DNA of 7,284 bases from assembly GCA_945886995.1 (NCBI GenBank), contig CAMCZJ010000152.1, forward strand, positions 1-7,284, in the 5' to 3' direction. This DNA comes from Asaia bogorensis (GTDB taxonomy: Bacteria; Pseudomonadota; Alphaproteobacteria; Acetobacterales; Acetobacteraceae). Position numbers and translations under genes: made by a program. This document shows, in pieces, positions 1 to 6,361 of this stretch (position 1 is its first letter; every line of letters begins with the position of its first letter). The notes under the pieces are model-generated. The model did no database searches, was not told the origin of the DNA, and was given only the letters and a program-made list of their open reading frames with translations.

Positions 1-186
1 TGGATTCATGGGCTTTCGGCCTTCACCCTTTGTGGCCTGGCAGCGGCGGTGTTCCTGGCGCGGCGGCGAAACATCCGCGCGCATCGCAGGGCCATGATCG
101 GACTCTATCTGGGGGCATTGCTGGTCACCGGCGCCTTCACCCTGCTGCCCGGGCGAATCATGGGGCGCGTTGTTTTTGGCTGGTAA
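1..186 (+). CDS. DUF2306-type membrane protein, C-terminal end (partial)
   Basis: The frame is open from base 1 to a TAA at 184-186 and gives the last 61 residues of a protein whose start lies outside the window. Two hydrophobic segments are visible, roughly residues 4-20 and 34-51 of the fragment. They are separated by a basic loop, RRRNIRAHRRAM, and followed by a TLLPGRIMGR tail. A transmembrane helix, then an Arg/Asn loop with a conserved His and Met, then a second helix ending in a PGR motif is how I remember the C-terminus of the DUF2306 family of predicted inner-membrane proteins. That family has no established function that I know of. The assignment rests on this short motif pattern only. 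The gene runs in the same direction as radC, 69 bp upstream of it, and may or may not be cotranscribed with it. Confidence 0.7.
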   Translation, partial: WIHGLSAFTLCGLAAAVFLARRRNIRAHRRAMIGLYLGALLVTGAFTLLPGRIMGRVVFGW

Positions 187-214
187 ATTTCTACCATAGG
201 TTTTATTTACCTAT
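182..214. promoter_or_regulatory. AT-rich gap with two overlapping inverted repeats
   Basis: The interval between the DUF2306 stop and radC has an AT-rich patch that stands out from the GC-rich surroundings. GGTAAAT (182-188) is the exact reverse complement of ATTTACC (205-211). ATAGGT (196-201) is the exact reverse complement of ACCTAT (209-214). The two pairings share bases 209-211, so they could not form together. No T-tract follows, so this is not a standard intrinsic terminator. It could hold the radC promoter or an operator, but no convincing -35/-10 pair is visible. Confidence 0.25.
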
Positions 215-255
215 CCAGTTTCGCGCTTAAGGAAAGGCGCCAACGGGTTGGAACC

Positions 256-1008
256 ATGGCTATCCGCAAGACCAAGGGCCTCGCTGAGGCCAGCGCCCTG
301 CCAGGGCTGGAGCTTGTCACCGATGCGGCCGAGGCACCCCCCGGCCATCTGGGGCATCGCGCCCGCATGCGCGAAAAGCTGCTGCGCGCCGGGCCGGATG
401 CGCTACTGGATCATGAATTGCTGGAAATGGTGCTGTTCCTGGCGCTGCCTCGGCGCGACACCAAACCAATCGCCCGCGCCTTACTGGGGCGCTTTGGGTC
501 CTTCGCCGGGGCCATCAGTGCGCCGGTGCAGGAACTTGGCCAGATTGAAGGCCTGGGGGAGGCCGGCATTGCAGCGCTGCGCTGCATTCAGGCTGCCGCT
601 CTCAGGCTGGCGCGGGAGGAAGTGCGCGAAAGCCCCGTTTTGAACAATTGGGAAAAGCTGCTCGCCTATCTGAACGCGGTGATGGCACGCGAAAGGGTCG
701 AGCAATTTCGCATCCTGTTCCTGGATGCCAAGAACCGCCTGATTGCCGATGAAGCGCAGGCGAAGGGCACCGTCAATCACACGCCCGTCTATCCGCGCGA
801 AGTGGTGCGCCGCGCCTTGGAATTACAGGCGACAGCGCTGATCCTGGTGCATAATCACCCCTCTGGCGACCCCTCACCGTCTCGTGCGGATGTGGACATG
901 ACGCGCGAGATTGGCCAGGCCGCCACCATGCTTGGCATTGTGCTGCATGATCACCTGATCATCGGTAATGGACAGCATTATTCCTTCCGGCGCGAGGGAC
1001 ATCTTTAG
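256..1008 (+). CDS. radC: RadC/UPF0758 family JAMM-domain protein
   Basis: A 250-residue protein of normal length for the RadC (UPF0758) family. Residues about 34-122 form the N-terminal helical domain, with the family signatures DHELLEMVLF and the helix-hairpin-helix-like stretch around IEGLGEAGI. Residues about 130-250 form the MPN/JAB1 domain. The JAMM metal site is complete: H199-x-H201 in HNHPSGDPSPSRAD, S203, and D212 at the expected spacing, with E166 upstream as the likely general acid/base. The family was named after a supposed DNA-repair phenotype in E. coli that was later disputed, so the biochemical role is unsettled; a zinc-dependent hydrolase fold is what the sequence supports. 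ATG 256 is the only standard start between the in-frame stop at 184 and the conserved domain. The best purine-rich ribosome-binding sequence, AAGGAAAGG (229-237), lies an unusually long 18 bases upstream of it. It is a chromosomal-type full-length copy, with no sign of the prophage or island context where short RadC paralogues are often found. Confidence 0.93.
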   Translation: MAIRKTKGLAEASALPGLELVTDAAEAPPGHLGHRARMREKLLRAGPDALLDHELLEMVLFLALPRRDTKPIARALLGRFGSFAGAISAPVQELGQIEGLGEAGIAALRCIQAAALRLAREEVRESPVLNNWEKLLAYLNAVMARERVEQFRILFLDAKNRLIADEAQAKGTVNHTPVYPREVVRRALELQATALILVHNHPSGDPSPSRADVDMTREIGQAATMLGIVLHDHLIIGNGQHYSFRREGHL

Positions 1009-1052
1009 CCGCATCATTGACCGCGGCAGGCTGCGCGCGGCAGAGTCTGGTT

Positions 1053-1919
1053 ATGAAGCAAACTATCTTGTTGGCGGTCCTGTTTGGGCTTGGCTCGGGC
1101 GTGGCGGCCTTGGCGCAAAAGCCGCCGCCGGCGGCGCCAGCCCAAAGCCCGCGCGCGGGGCTGCCCACCGAAAAGCCCCAGCCCCTGCCGCGACAAGGCG
1201 CAGCCACCCCGCCCGGCCCCAGCGCACAAGCGGAACTGCCGCGCGACAAGCCGCCGCCGCTGGCACCAGGTGAACGCGCAGCACGCCGCGCGGTTTCTTC
1301 CGGTACGGGCTTTGTGGTTGCGGCGCGCCGGATAATGACCAATCACCACGTGATTGATGGCTGTGTCGAAGTTGCCGCGCGCCTGCCGGATGGCCGGGAA
1401 TTACCAGCCCGAGTCTTGGCCAGTGATGCAACGCGTGACTTGGCCTTGCTCAGCACCGAAGCGGAAGCAGGCCCCATTCTACCCTTCCGTGGCGCTGCCA
1501 ATATCCGCCGGGGTGAAGGCGTTGTGACCTATGGTTTCCCGCTGGCGGGGTTGCTTTCTTCTGGCCCCACACTGACCACCGGAGAGGTCTCCGCCCTTGC
1601 CGGGCTTGCCGATAATCCGCGCCATATTCAGATCAGCGCGCCAGTGCAGCCGGGCAATTCCGGCGGGCCGCTTTTGGATATGCGCGGGCAGGTGATTGGC
1701 GTTGTGGTGTCAAAACTCAATGCCGGCCAGGTAGCGCGGCAGACCGGCGATATTCCTCAGAATGTGAACTTCGCTGTGAAGCACACGGAAGCGCTGGATT
1801 TTTTGCGTGAACAGAATGTCACCGTAACACCTGGGGTTGCCGATCAGGCGGCGCGTGCCGCCGATGCGGTGGGGGAAGTTGCGCATCCTTCCACCCTGTT
1901 TCTGCGCTGCCTGAAGTAA
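1053..1919 (+). CDS. secreted trypsin-like (S1C-type) serine protease without PDZ domain
   Basis: A 288-residue predicted periplasmic or secreted protease. Residues 1-21 form a signal peptide (MKQTILLAVLFGLG..., with likely cleavage after ALA21). Residues 22-75 are a Pro/Ala-rich linker holding two copies of the pattern AxLPx[ED]KPxPL (35-45 and 60-70). Residues about 82-250 form the chymotrypsin-fold core with a full catalytic triad: H99 in TNHHV, D129 in TRDLALL, and S203 in PGNSGGPLLD. This is the HtrA/DegP-like S1C motif set, but no PDZ domain follows; the chain ends about 40 residues after the core. C104 and C286 are the only cysteines in the mature chain and could form a disulfide that ties the C-terminus to the active-site region. 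The TTG at 1017 is in frame, but it would add 12 residues ahead of the signal peptide, so ATG 1053 is preferred although no strong Shine-Dalgarno precedes it. The gene follows radC by 44 bp on the same strand, and cotranscription is possible. Substrate unknown. Confidence 0.88.
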   Translation: MKQTILLAVLFGLGSGVAALAQKPPPAAPAQSPRAGLPTEKPQPLPRQGAATPPGPSAQAELPRDKPPPLAPGERAARRAVSSGTGFVVAARRIMTNHHVIDGCVEVAARLPDGRELPARVLASDATRDLALLSTEAEAGPILPFRGAANIRRGEGVVTYGFPLAGLLSSGPTLTTGEVSALAGLADNPRHIQISAPVQPGNSGGPLLDMRGQVIGVVVSKLNAGQVARQTGDIPQNVNFAVKHTEALDFLREQNVTVTPGVADQAARAADAVGEVAHPSTLFLRCLK

Positions 1920-1929
1920 CCCGGCGGGG

Positions 1930-3333
1930 CTAATCGGGCGCCCAAGCCGGCGCATGGCTGCCAAGCGGCATGGCCGGCAAATCCCAACGCGTTGGTGTCG
2001 CTTGCAGGCGCGCGGCATGGCGCGTGGCGCGCATGGGGCCGAAGCCGCTGGCACTTTCTTCCAGCGCCGCGTCAATTTCCGCAGGCGTCAGCCCAGGCGC
2101 GGTGAGCCCCCCTTCCAAGCGCCCCAGGCGCTTGATCCATTCACCTGTACCAGCAAGCGAGACACGCACCAGCCAAGACCCGCCTTCCTCCGCCCGGCGC
2201 AGCAGCGCGGCCATGGCGCCGAAGGCGAGCAAATAGCCCGAAGCATGATCCAAAGCCTGGCAGGGCAAGGGGCGCGGCTTATCCTCCCGCGCGGCAAGTG
2301 CTTCGGCATCATTCATGCCATTGGCATTCTGCACCAAAGAATCAAATCCACGCCGCGCTGCCCAGGGGCCAATATGGCCATAGGCAGAAAGCGAGACACA
2401 GATGATGCCGGGATTGAGCGCGGCGAGTGCCTCTGGCGCGAAGCCATGCCCGGCAATGGCACCTGGGCGATAGCCTTGCAGAAAGATATCGGTGCTGGCG
2501 GCCAAATCGCGCAGGCGTGCCCGATCATTCGCGGCGCGCAAATCAAGTGACGCGCTTCTTTTGCCCCGCCCGGTATCCATCACCAATTCATCAAAGCTTG
2601 GCAAATGCGCGGCGCTGATATGCAAAACGTCAGCGCCATGGGCAGCGAGTGTGCGGCCAGCGACAGGCCCGGCGATGACGCGCGTGAGGTCAAGCACACG
2701 CAGGCCGGAAAGCGGGCGCGCAGCCGCGGGCGGCAAGGGCATGCGCGGCGCATCGCCGATTTTCTCGATCAGCACTGCCGGTAGGCTGGAAGCTGCCTGG
2801 CCCTGGGGTGAGGCATCCCATTCGGCCAGGCTTCGCGCCATTGTCACCACAAGGCCGGCTTCCGCTGCCGCTGCTTCGAAATTCGCCGCGCGCCAGGTGC
2901 TGAGTGCCGCAGCGACCGCGGCGCGATCATGCGCAATATTCCCAAGCAGACCCAGCACACCATCGCGATGATGCGGGAAGTTTGTGTGCAGCCGGACCCA
3001 GCGGCCATCTGCACATTGATACAGCCCCGCAATCGCATCCCAGCGCGCGCCGGCTGGCTGCCCCGCGATGTTGAGCCAATGTTCTGAGCGAAACTCGATA
3101 GCGGCATCACGCATATCCACCGCAACGCGCTGTGCGCCTCCACCGCGCCGCTGATGGATCAGCGCCGCCACCAAGCCCGCTGCGGCGATGCTGCTTTGCG
3201 CTGCCGCATCAACACGAAAGCTGGAAGGCTGGATGGGTTCCGTGCCGGTCAGGCTCATTTGCGCAAGCGCCACAGGATCGAGCGCGGCTTGGCGCCAAAG
3301 GGCAGCGAGGATATCGGGCGGGGTCGGGTTCAT
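1930..3333 (-). CDS. class III (CaiB/BaiF) CoA transferase relative with swapped domain order
   Basis: A 467-residue protein related to family III CoA transferases, which move CoA between carboxylic acids through an aspartyl-CoA mixed anhydride. Normal members begin with the Rossmann-like motif GxRVxDxTxVxAGPxxG. Here that motif (SGLRVLDLTRVIAGPVAGRTLA) starts only at residue 209. Residues about 36-190 instead resemble the middle and C-terminal part of the family: D42 in FRVDAAAQ, the AALIHQRRGGGAQ helix and turn, GRWVRLHTNFPHH, and an EWDASPQGQA segment matching the usual 'shared substrate-binding and downstream' region. Residues 205-400 supply the N-terminal lobe, up to D362 in QALDHASGYLLAFGAMAALLRR, which is the normal catalytic-Asp position. 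The tail (about 430-467) resembles the usual family C-terminus. The start is ATG 3333: GGTGAAAG at 3342-3349 (- strand) lies 8 bases upstream, and the MNPTPPDILAALWRQA leader follows. An upstream in-frame start at 3375 is possible but unlikely. Substrate unknown. The gene is divergent from the next CoA transferase and convergent with the protease gene, 10 bp apart. Confidence 0.85.
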   Translation of the reverse strand: MNPTPPDILAALWRQAALDPVALAQMSLTGTEPIQPSSFRVDAAAQSSIAAAGLVAALIHQRRGGGAQRVAVDMRDAAIEFRSEHWLNIAGQPAGARWDAIAGLYQCADGRWVRLHTNFPHHRDGVLGLLGNIAHDRAAVAAALSTWRAANFEAAAAEAGLVVTMARSLAEWDASPQGQAASSLPAVLIEKIGDAPRMPLPPAAARPLSGLRVLDLTRVIAGPVAGRTLAAHGADVLHISAAHLPSFDELVMDTGRGKRSASLDLRAANDRARLRDLAASTDIFLQGYRPGAIAGHGFAPEALAALNPGIICVSLSAYGHIGPWAARRGFDSLVQNANGMNDAEALAAREDKPRPLPCQALDHASGYLLAFGAMAALLRRAEEGGSWLVRVSLAGTGEWIKRLGRLEGGLTAPGLTPAEIDAALEESASGFGPMRATRHAARLQATPTRWDLPAMPLGSHAPAWAPD

Positions 3334-3432
3334 GACGCCAGCTTTCACCGGCAGCGGCGTACGGTCCAGTCCCAAACTTGCCCGCCCACCCAGCCAAGCC
3401 CTACCCTTCGCCTGCTTGAAAAGGGTTTTCGC
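3334..3432. promoter_or_regulatory. divergent promoter region between two CoA transferase genes
   Basis: These 99 non-coding bases separate the start codons of two divergently transcribed genes, so promoters for both directions should lie here or extend into the flanking genes. For the rightward gene a weak candidate is TTGCCC (about 3378-3383) followed by CTACCCT about 17 bases later, but the match to a sigma-70 -10 box is poor. For the leftward gene no convincing boxes are visible. The only near-symmetric elements are CGTACG near 3358 and the GAAAA/TTTTC repeat next to the rightward start. The call rests on gene orientation, not on recognised boxes. Confidence 0.45.
3418..3430 (+). promoter_or_regulatory. 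ribosome-binding site AAGGG inside a small inverted repeat
   Basis: AAGGG at 3421-3425 lies 7 bases before ATG 3433 and fixes that start against the much longer upstream open frame. GAAAA (3418-3422) and TTTTC (3426-3430) are exact reverse complements around the GGG. Half of the Shine-Dalgarno would therefore sit in a 3-base loop and half in a weak A/T stem. Confidence 0.6.
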
Positions 3433-4575
3433 ATGTCACCTTTGGCCGGTATCCGGGTTGTCGAAATTGCGCAGAATTTGGCGGGACCCTTCGCGGGCCA
3501 GATCCTCGCCATGCTGGGGGCCGAGGTGATCAAGCTGGAACGCCCCGAAGGCGGCGATGATGCGCGCGGCTGGGGGCCACCAATGCATGAGGGCACGGCC
3601 ACCACCTTCATCGCTGTCAATCGCGGCAAAAAATCGCTCAGCCTTGATCTCCGCAATGAAGCCGATCGCGCGCTGCTGATGGAATTGGTGGGTGATGCGG
3701 ATGTCATTGTGCAAAACATGCGCCCCGGCGCGCTGGAGGATTTGGGGCTGGGCGGTGCTGCGCTGACAGAACGCTTTCCACGCCTGATTTATGCGTCACT
3801 CGGCGCCTTTGGCGCAGTGGGGCCGAAGGCTTTGCATCCGGGCTATGAGCCGATCCTGCAAGGCTATTCGGGCCTCATGATGATGAATGGCGCAGAAGGT
3901 GGGCCACCCACGCGAAGCGGCGTGCAGATCCTCGATCTCGGCACCGGCATGTGGGCGGTAATTGGCATTCTGGCCGCGCTTGAACGGCGCCACAGCACCG
4001 GCAAGGGCGGGGTGGTTGATACATCGCTGCTGGAAACGGCACTTGGCTGGATGGGGCCGCATTTCGCGGGCTTCACGGTTTCAGGCCGCCCGCCGCCGCG
4101 TAACCTTTCGGGCAATCCGAATACGGTGGTGTTCCAATCTTTTGAAACTGCCACTGCCCCCATCATGGTGGCCGCCGCCAATGATCGGCTGTTTCGGAAG
4201 TTATGCGATGCCATGGGGCTTGCTGATCTTGGCAGCGATGAACGCTTTGCCAGCAATCGGCTGCGCGTGGCCAATAAGCCGGCGCTGATGGCGGTGATGG
4301 AGCCGGCCTTTCGCGCACGCCCAGCCGAGGCATGGTTGCCGCTTTTGGAATCCGCCGGCATTCCCTGCGGGCCGATCAATACCGTGCGCGAAATAGCTGT
4401 GGATGCCCAGGTGGCAGCCCTTGGCATTGTGGCCCCCGTGCCTGGCCTGCCCGTGCGCGCCATTGGCCTGCCGATCAGTTTTGAAGGCACGCGTCCGCAG
4501 CCAGCGCGCGGCGTGCCGGCTGCGGGGGAAGATAGCGATGATATCCGCGCGGGCTTGCGCTGGGCGCCGCGCTGA
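3433..4575 (+). CDS. class III CoA transferase (CaiB/BaiF family)
   Basis: A 380-residue cytosolic enzyme of the usual family length and order. Residues 1-37 hold the opening motif LAGIRVVEIAQNLAGPFAGQ followed by LGAEVIKLERP. Residues about 60-75 carry AVNRGKKSLSLDLRN, and VIVQNMRPGALEDLG lies at 91-105. The catalytic aspartate is D168 in SGVQILDLGTGMWA, followed by the helix and turn AALERRHSTGKGG and then VDTSLLETAL. The small domain (about 225-325) includes ANDRLFRKLC and the AGIPCGPINTVREI segment. Class III enzymes move CoA between two carboxylates through an enzyme-bound acyl anhydride; some relatives are racemases or lyase components, and nothing here fixes the substrate. ATG 3433 is chosen because AAGGG lies 7 bases upstream and the family motif begins at once; the frame is open back to 3154, but there it overlaps the antisense gene. 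It ends 6 bp from the convergent acyl-CoA synthetase, and with that gene and the divergent CoA transferase it may form a thioester-metabolism group. Confidence 0.93.
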   Translation: MSPLAGIRVVEIAQNLAGPFAGQILAMLGAEVIKLERPEGGDDARGWGPPMHEGTATTFIAVNRGKKSLSLDLRNEADRALLMELVGDADVIVQNMRPGALEDLGLGGAALTERFPRLIYASLGAFGAVGPKALHPGYEPILQGYSGLMMMNGAEGGPPTRSGVQILDLGTGMWAVIGILAALERRHSTGKGGVVDTSLLETALGWMGPHFAGFTVSGRPPPRNLSGNPNTVVFQSFETATAPIMVAAANDRLFRKLCDAMGLADLGSDERFASNRLRVANKPALMAVMEPAFRARPAEAWLPLLESAGIPCGPINTVREIAVDAQVAALGIVAPVPGLPVRAIGLPISFEGTRPQPARGVPAAGEDSDDIRAGLRWAPR

Positions 4576-4581
4576 ATCGGA

Positions 4582-6306
4582 CTAGTCCCAAAGCCGTTCA
4601 ATTTCCGCCGCACGTTCCTGAATGGCGGCGCGGCGCTTGAGCTTCATGGTGGGCGTCAGAAGGCCATTTTCAATCGTAAACGGCGCTGTCACCGCGTGGC
4701 GGCGCATGCGTTCAATCACGGCAAGGCGTACATTAACCCGTGCCACTGCCGCCGCCACGCTGCCTTCCTGACCCTCGGCGGGGACAATCAGCGCAACCAG
4801 GCCGGGCTTGCCTTCCCCGGCCACCAGCGCCTGCTGGATTTCGGGTTCGGCCATCAAAAGGCTTTCGATCTTGGCCGGGCTGATCATATCGCCCCCCAGC
4901 AGCTTGATGAAATCGCGCTTGCGGTCGGTGATGTAGAGGAACCCATCGCGCATGTCGCCGATATCGCCGGTATAGAGCCAGGGGCGCGGGTCTTCGCCTT
5001 CGGGCTTCAAGGTGGATGCAGTCGCTTCCGCATTGCCCCAATAGCCGGTCATGACCAGCGCGCCCTTTATCAGGATTTCACCATCTGCGGCGATGCGGCA
5101 TTCAACGCCTTCCAGTGGCATGCCGACACTGTCATGCCGATTGGCCCAGGGAAGGTTCACACTCACCACCGGCCCGGCTTCGGTCTGCCCATAGCCTTGC
5201 AGCACCGGTAGCCCGAGCGCGATGAAGAACGCCGCCAGATCAGGATCAAGCCGCGCACCGCCCGAAACCAAAGCGCGCAGCGCACCGCCGAAGCGCGCGC
5301 GCACTTTCTCGCGCACCAGCTTTTCCAGAAGCGCATCCTCGATAGCGCCGATCACGCCAAGCGATGCACCCGCCATGCGCTGCTGCCCGCGCAGCAATGC
5401 GCGGTCAAACAGCCAGCGCTTGATGGGCTTTTCCTTTTCCAACGCTGCCAGCAGGCGGGACCGCAGCACTTCGAACAACCGCGGCACGGCGGTCATGATG
5501 GCAGGGCGGATTTCGGCCATTTCCTGCACCAGCCGATCCGCGCCGCGCGAATAGACCACCTCCATGCCGTAAGACGGCAACAGGAAACCACCCACCGTAT
5601 GTTCATAGCTATGCGATAGCGGCAGGAAGGACAGGTATGGCTTGCCATCCAATTCCAGCCTTTCCGCCAGCGCCATCACGCCATGGCGATTGGCGAGCAG
5701 CGCGCGATGCGGCAGCATCACCCCCTTGGGTGCTCCGCCAGTGCCGGAAGTATAGATCAGGCAAGCCAGAGCCTCTGACGCAATGTGATGGGTCTCGGCT
5801 TCCAGCTCCACGGGATCGGCGGGCACGGCCATCGCATCACCCCAGAAATGCCGGGCAAGCCCTGGCGCTTCGGGCGGGGTTTCGCAGCAGAGCAAGCCAT
5901 CCAACCCATGGGCCAAGGCAGCGCCTTCCAATACGCGGGCGGCGAGTGCGGCGGTTGAGACAATCGCAAAACGAGCCCCCGAATCGCGCAGGATATGGGC
6001 GTGATCGCTCGGCAAATTGGTGACATAGGTCGGCACGGTCATGGCACCGATTGCCATGATGGCGGTATCGGCAATGGGGAATTCTGGCCGGTTTTCGGAA
6101 ACCAGCAGCACGCGATCCCCCGGCGCGACGCCATGCGTCCGCAGAAACGCGGCCAGAGCCGCCACCTGGCCCGCGAATTCCGCCCAATTCAGGCTCTGCC
6201 ACGCCTTGTCGCGCCAGAAGCGAAATAGCGGCTTGGTCGGCCATTCCCGCGCCCGTGCCAGCATCATGGCCGGCAGATTGGGCCATCCTTGATCCGTATA
6301 GGGCAT
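4582..6306 (-). CDS. long-chain acyl-CoA synthetase (AMP-forming, FadD/FAA1-like)
   Basis: A 574-residue member of the adenylate-forming superfamily, similar in length to long-chain fatty acid-CoA ligases (COG1022 type). It is expected to activate a fatty or other carboxylic acid with ATP and then transfer the acyl group to CoA. The core motifs are all present: the A3 phosphate loop YTSGTGGAPKGVMLPH (185-200), FLPLSHSYE (227-235), the A5 motif GYGQTEAGP (371-379), the A7 motif YTGDIGDM (445-452), the A8 hinge DRKRDFIKLLGGDMISPAKIES (461-482), and the adenylation lysine K555 in LTPTMKLKR near the end. The A3 loop has Gly at position 190 where most relatives have Thr (TSGTTG); I recall TSGTGG as common in this subfamily. 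ATG 6306 is chosen because GGAGAAGG (6315-6322, - strand) sits 8 bases upstream; the in-frame GTG at 6315 would overlap that site. Chain-length preference cannot be read from sequence. It is convergent with the CoA transferase and divergent from the M3 peptidase, with about 52 bp between starts. Confidence 0.93.
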   Translation of the reverse strand: MPYTDQGWPNLPAMMLARAREWPTKPLFRFWRDKAWQSLNWAEFAGQVAALAAFLRTHGVAPGDRVLLVSENRPEFPIADTAIMAIGAMTVPTYVTNLPSDHAHILRDSGARFAIVSTAALAARVLEGAALAHGLDGLLCCETPPEAPGLARHFWGDAMAVPADPVELEAETHHIASEALACLIYTSGTGGAPKGVMLPHRALLANRHGVMALAERLELDGKPYLSFLPLSHSYEHTVGGFLLPSYGMEVVYSRGADRLVQEMAEIRPAIMTAVPRLFEVLRSRLLAALEKEKPIKRWLFDRALLRGQQRMAGASLGVIGAIEDALLEKLVREKVRARFGGALRALVSGGARLDPDLAAFFIALGLPVLQGYGQTEAGPVVSVNLPWANRHDSVGMPLEGVECRIAADGEILIKGALVMTGYWGNAEATASTLKPEGEDPRPWLYTGDIGDMRDGFLYITDRKRDFIKLLGGDMISPAKIESLLMAEPEIQQALVAGEGKPGLVALIVPAEGQEGSVAAAVARVNVRLAVIERMRRHAVTAPFTIENGLLTPTMKLKRRAAIQERAAEIERLWD

Positions 6307-6361
6307 TCGCCTCACCTTCTCCCGCTTGGACGCTTGGCCGCGCGCCGCTTCGGTCTATATG
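6307..6361. promoter_or_regulatory. short divergent promoter region, acyl-CoA synthetase / M3 peptidase
   Basis: About 52 bases separate the two divergent starts, so at least one promoter probably reaches into coding sequence. Rightward, TTGGCC (6334-6339) and TATATG (6356-6361) are 16 bases apart and each matches 4 of 6 consensus positions. Leftward, TATAGA (complement of 6354-6359) could be a -10 box giving an approximately 40-base leader with the GGAGAAGG ribosome-binding site, but no good -35 precedes it. The two candidate -10 boxes overlap, so the two directions might compete. Confidence 0.3.

Noticed and set aside
256..1008. RadC as a marker of a genomic island or anti-phage locus.
   Set aside because: The protein is a full-length two-domain form, and no integrase, transposase, restriction or toxin gene is nearby.
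1008..1027. GCCGC/GCGGC hairpin with a 10-base loop just after the radC stop.
   Set aside because: A 5-bp stem with no T-tract is weak evidence for a terminator in GC-rich DNA.
1954..2550. Plus-strand open frame (198 codons) opposite the permuted CoA transferase.
   Set aside because: Arg/Ala/Gly-rich composition with no family motif; the opposite strand carries clear CoA transferase sequence.
3154..3432. Upstream extension of the conventional CoA transferase frame, adding 93 residues.
   Set aside because: It overlaps the divergent gene, has no homologous domain, and the family motif and ribosome-binding site both point to ATG 3433.
4579..4588. Perfect 10-base palindrome GGACTAGTCC over the stop codon of the acyl-CoA synthetase, between convergent genes.
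   Set aside because: Several such palindromes are expected by chance in 7 kb, and it has no loop or T-tract, so it is not an intrinsic terminator.
3864..4613. Long minus-strand open frame (249 codons) opposite the conventional CoA transferase.
   Set aside because: It is antisense to a gene with full family motifs, shows no recognisable domain, and is the kind of long shadow frame expected in GC-rich DNA.
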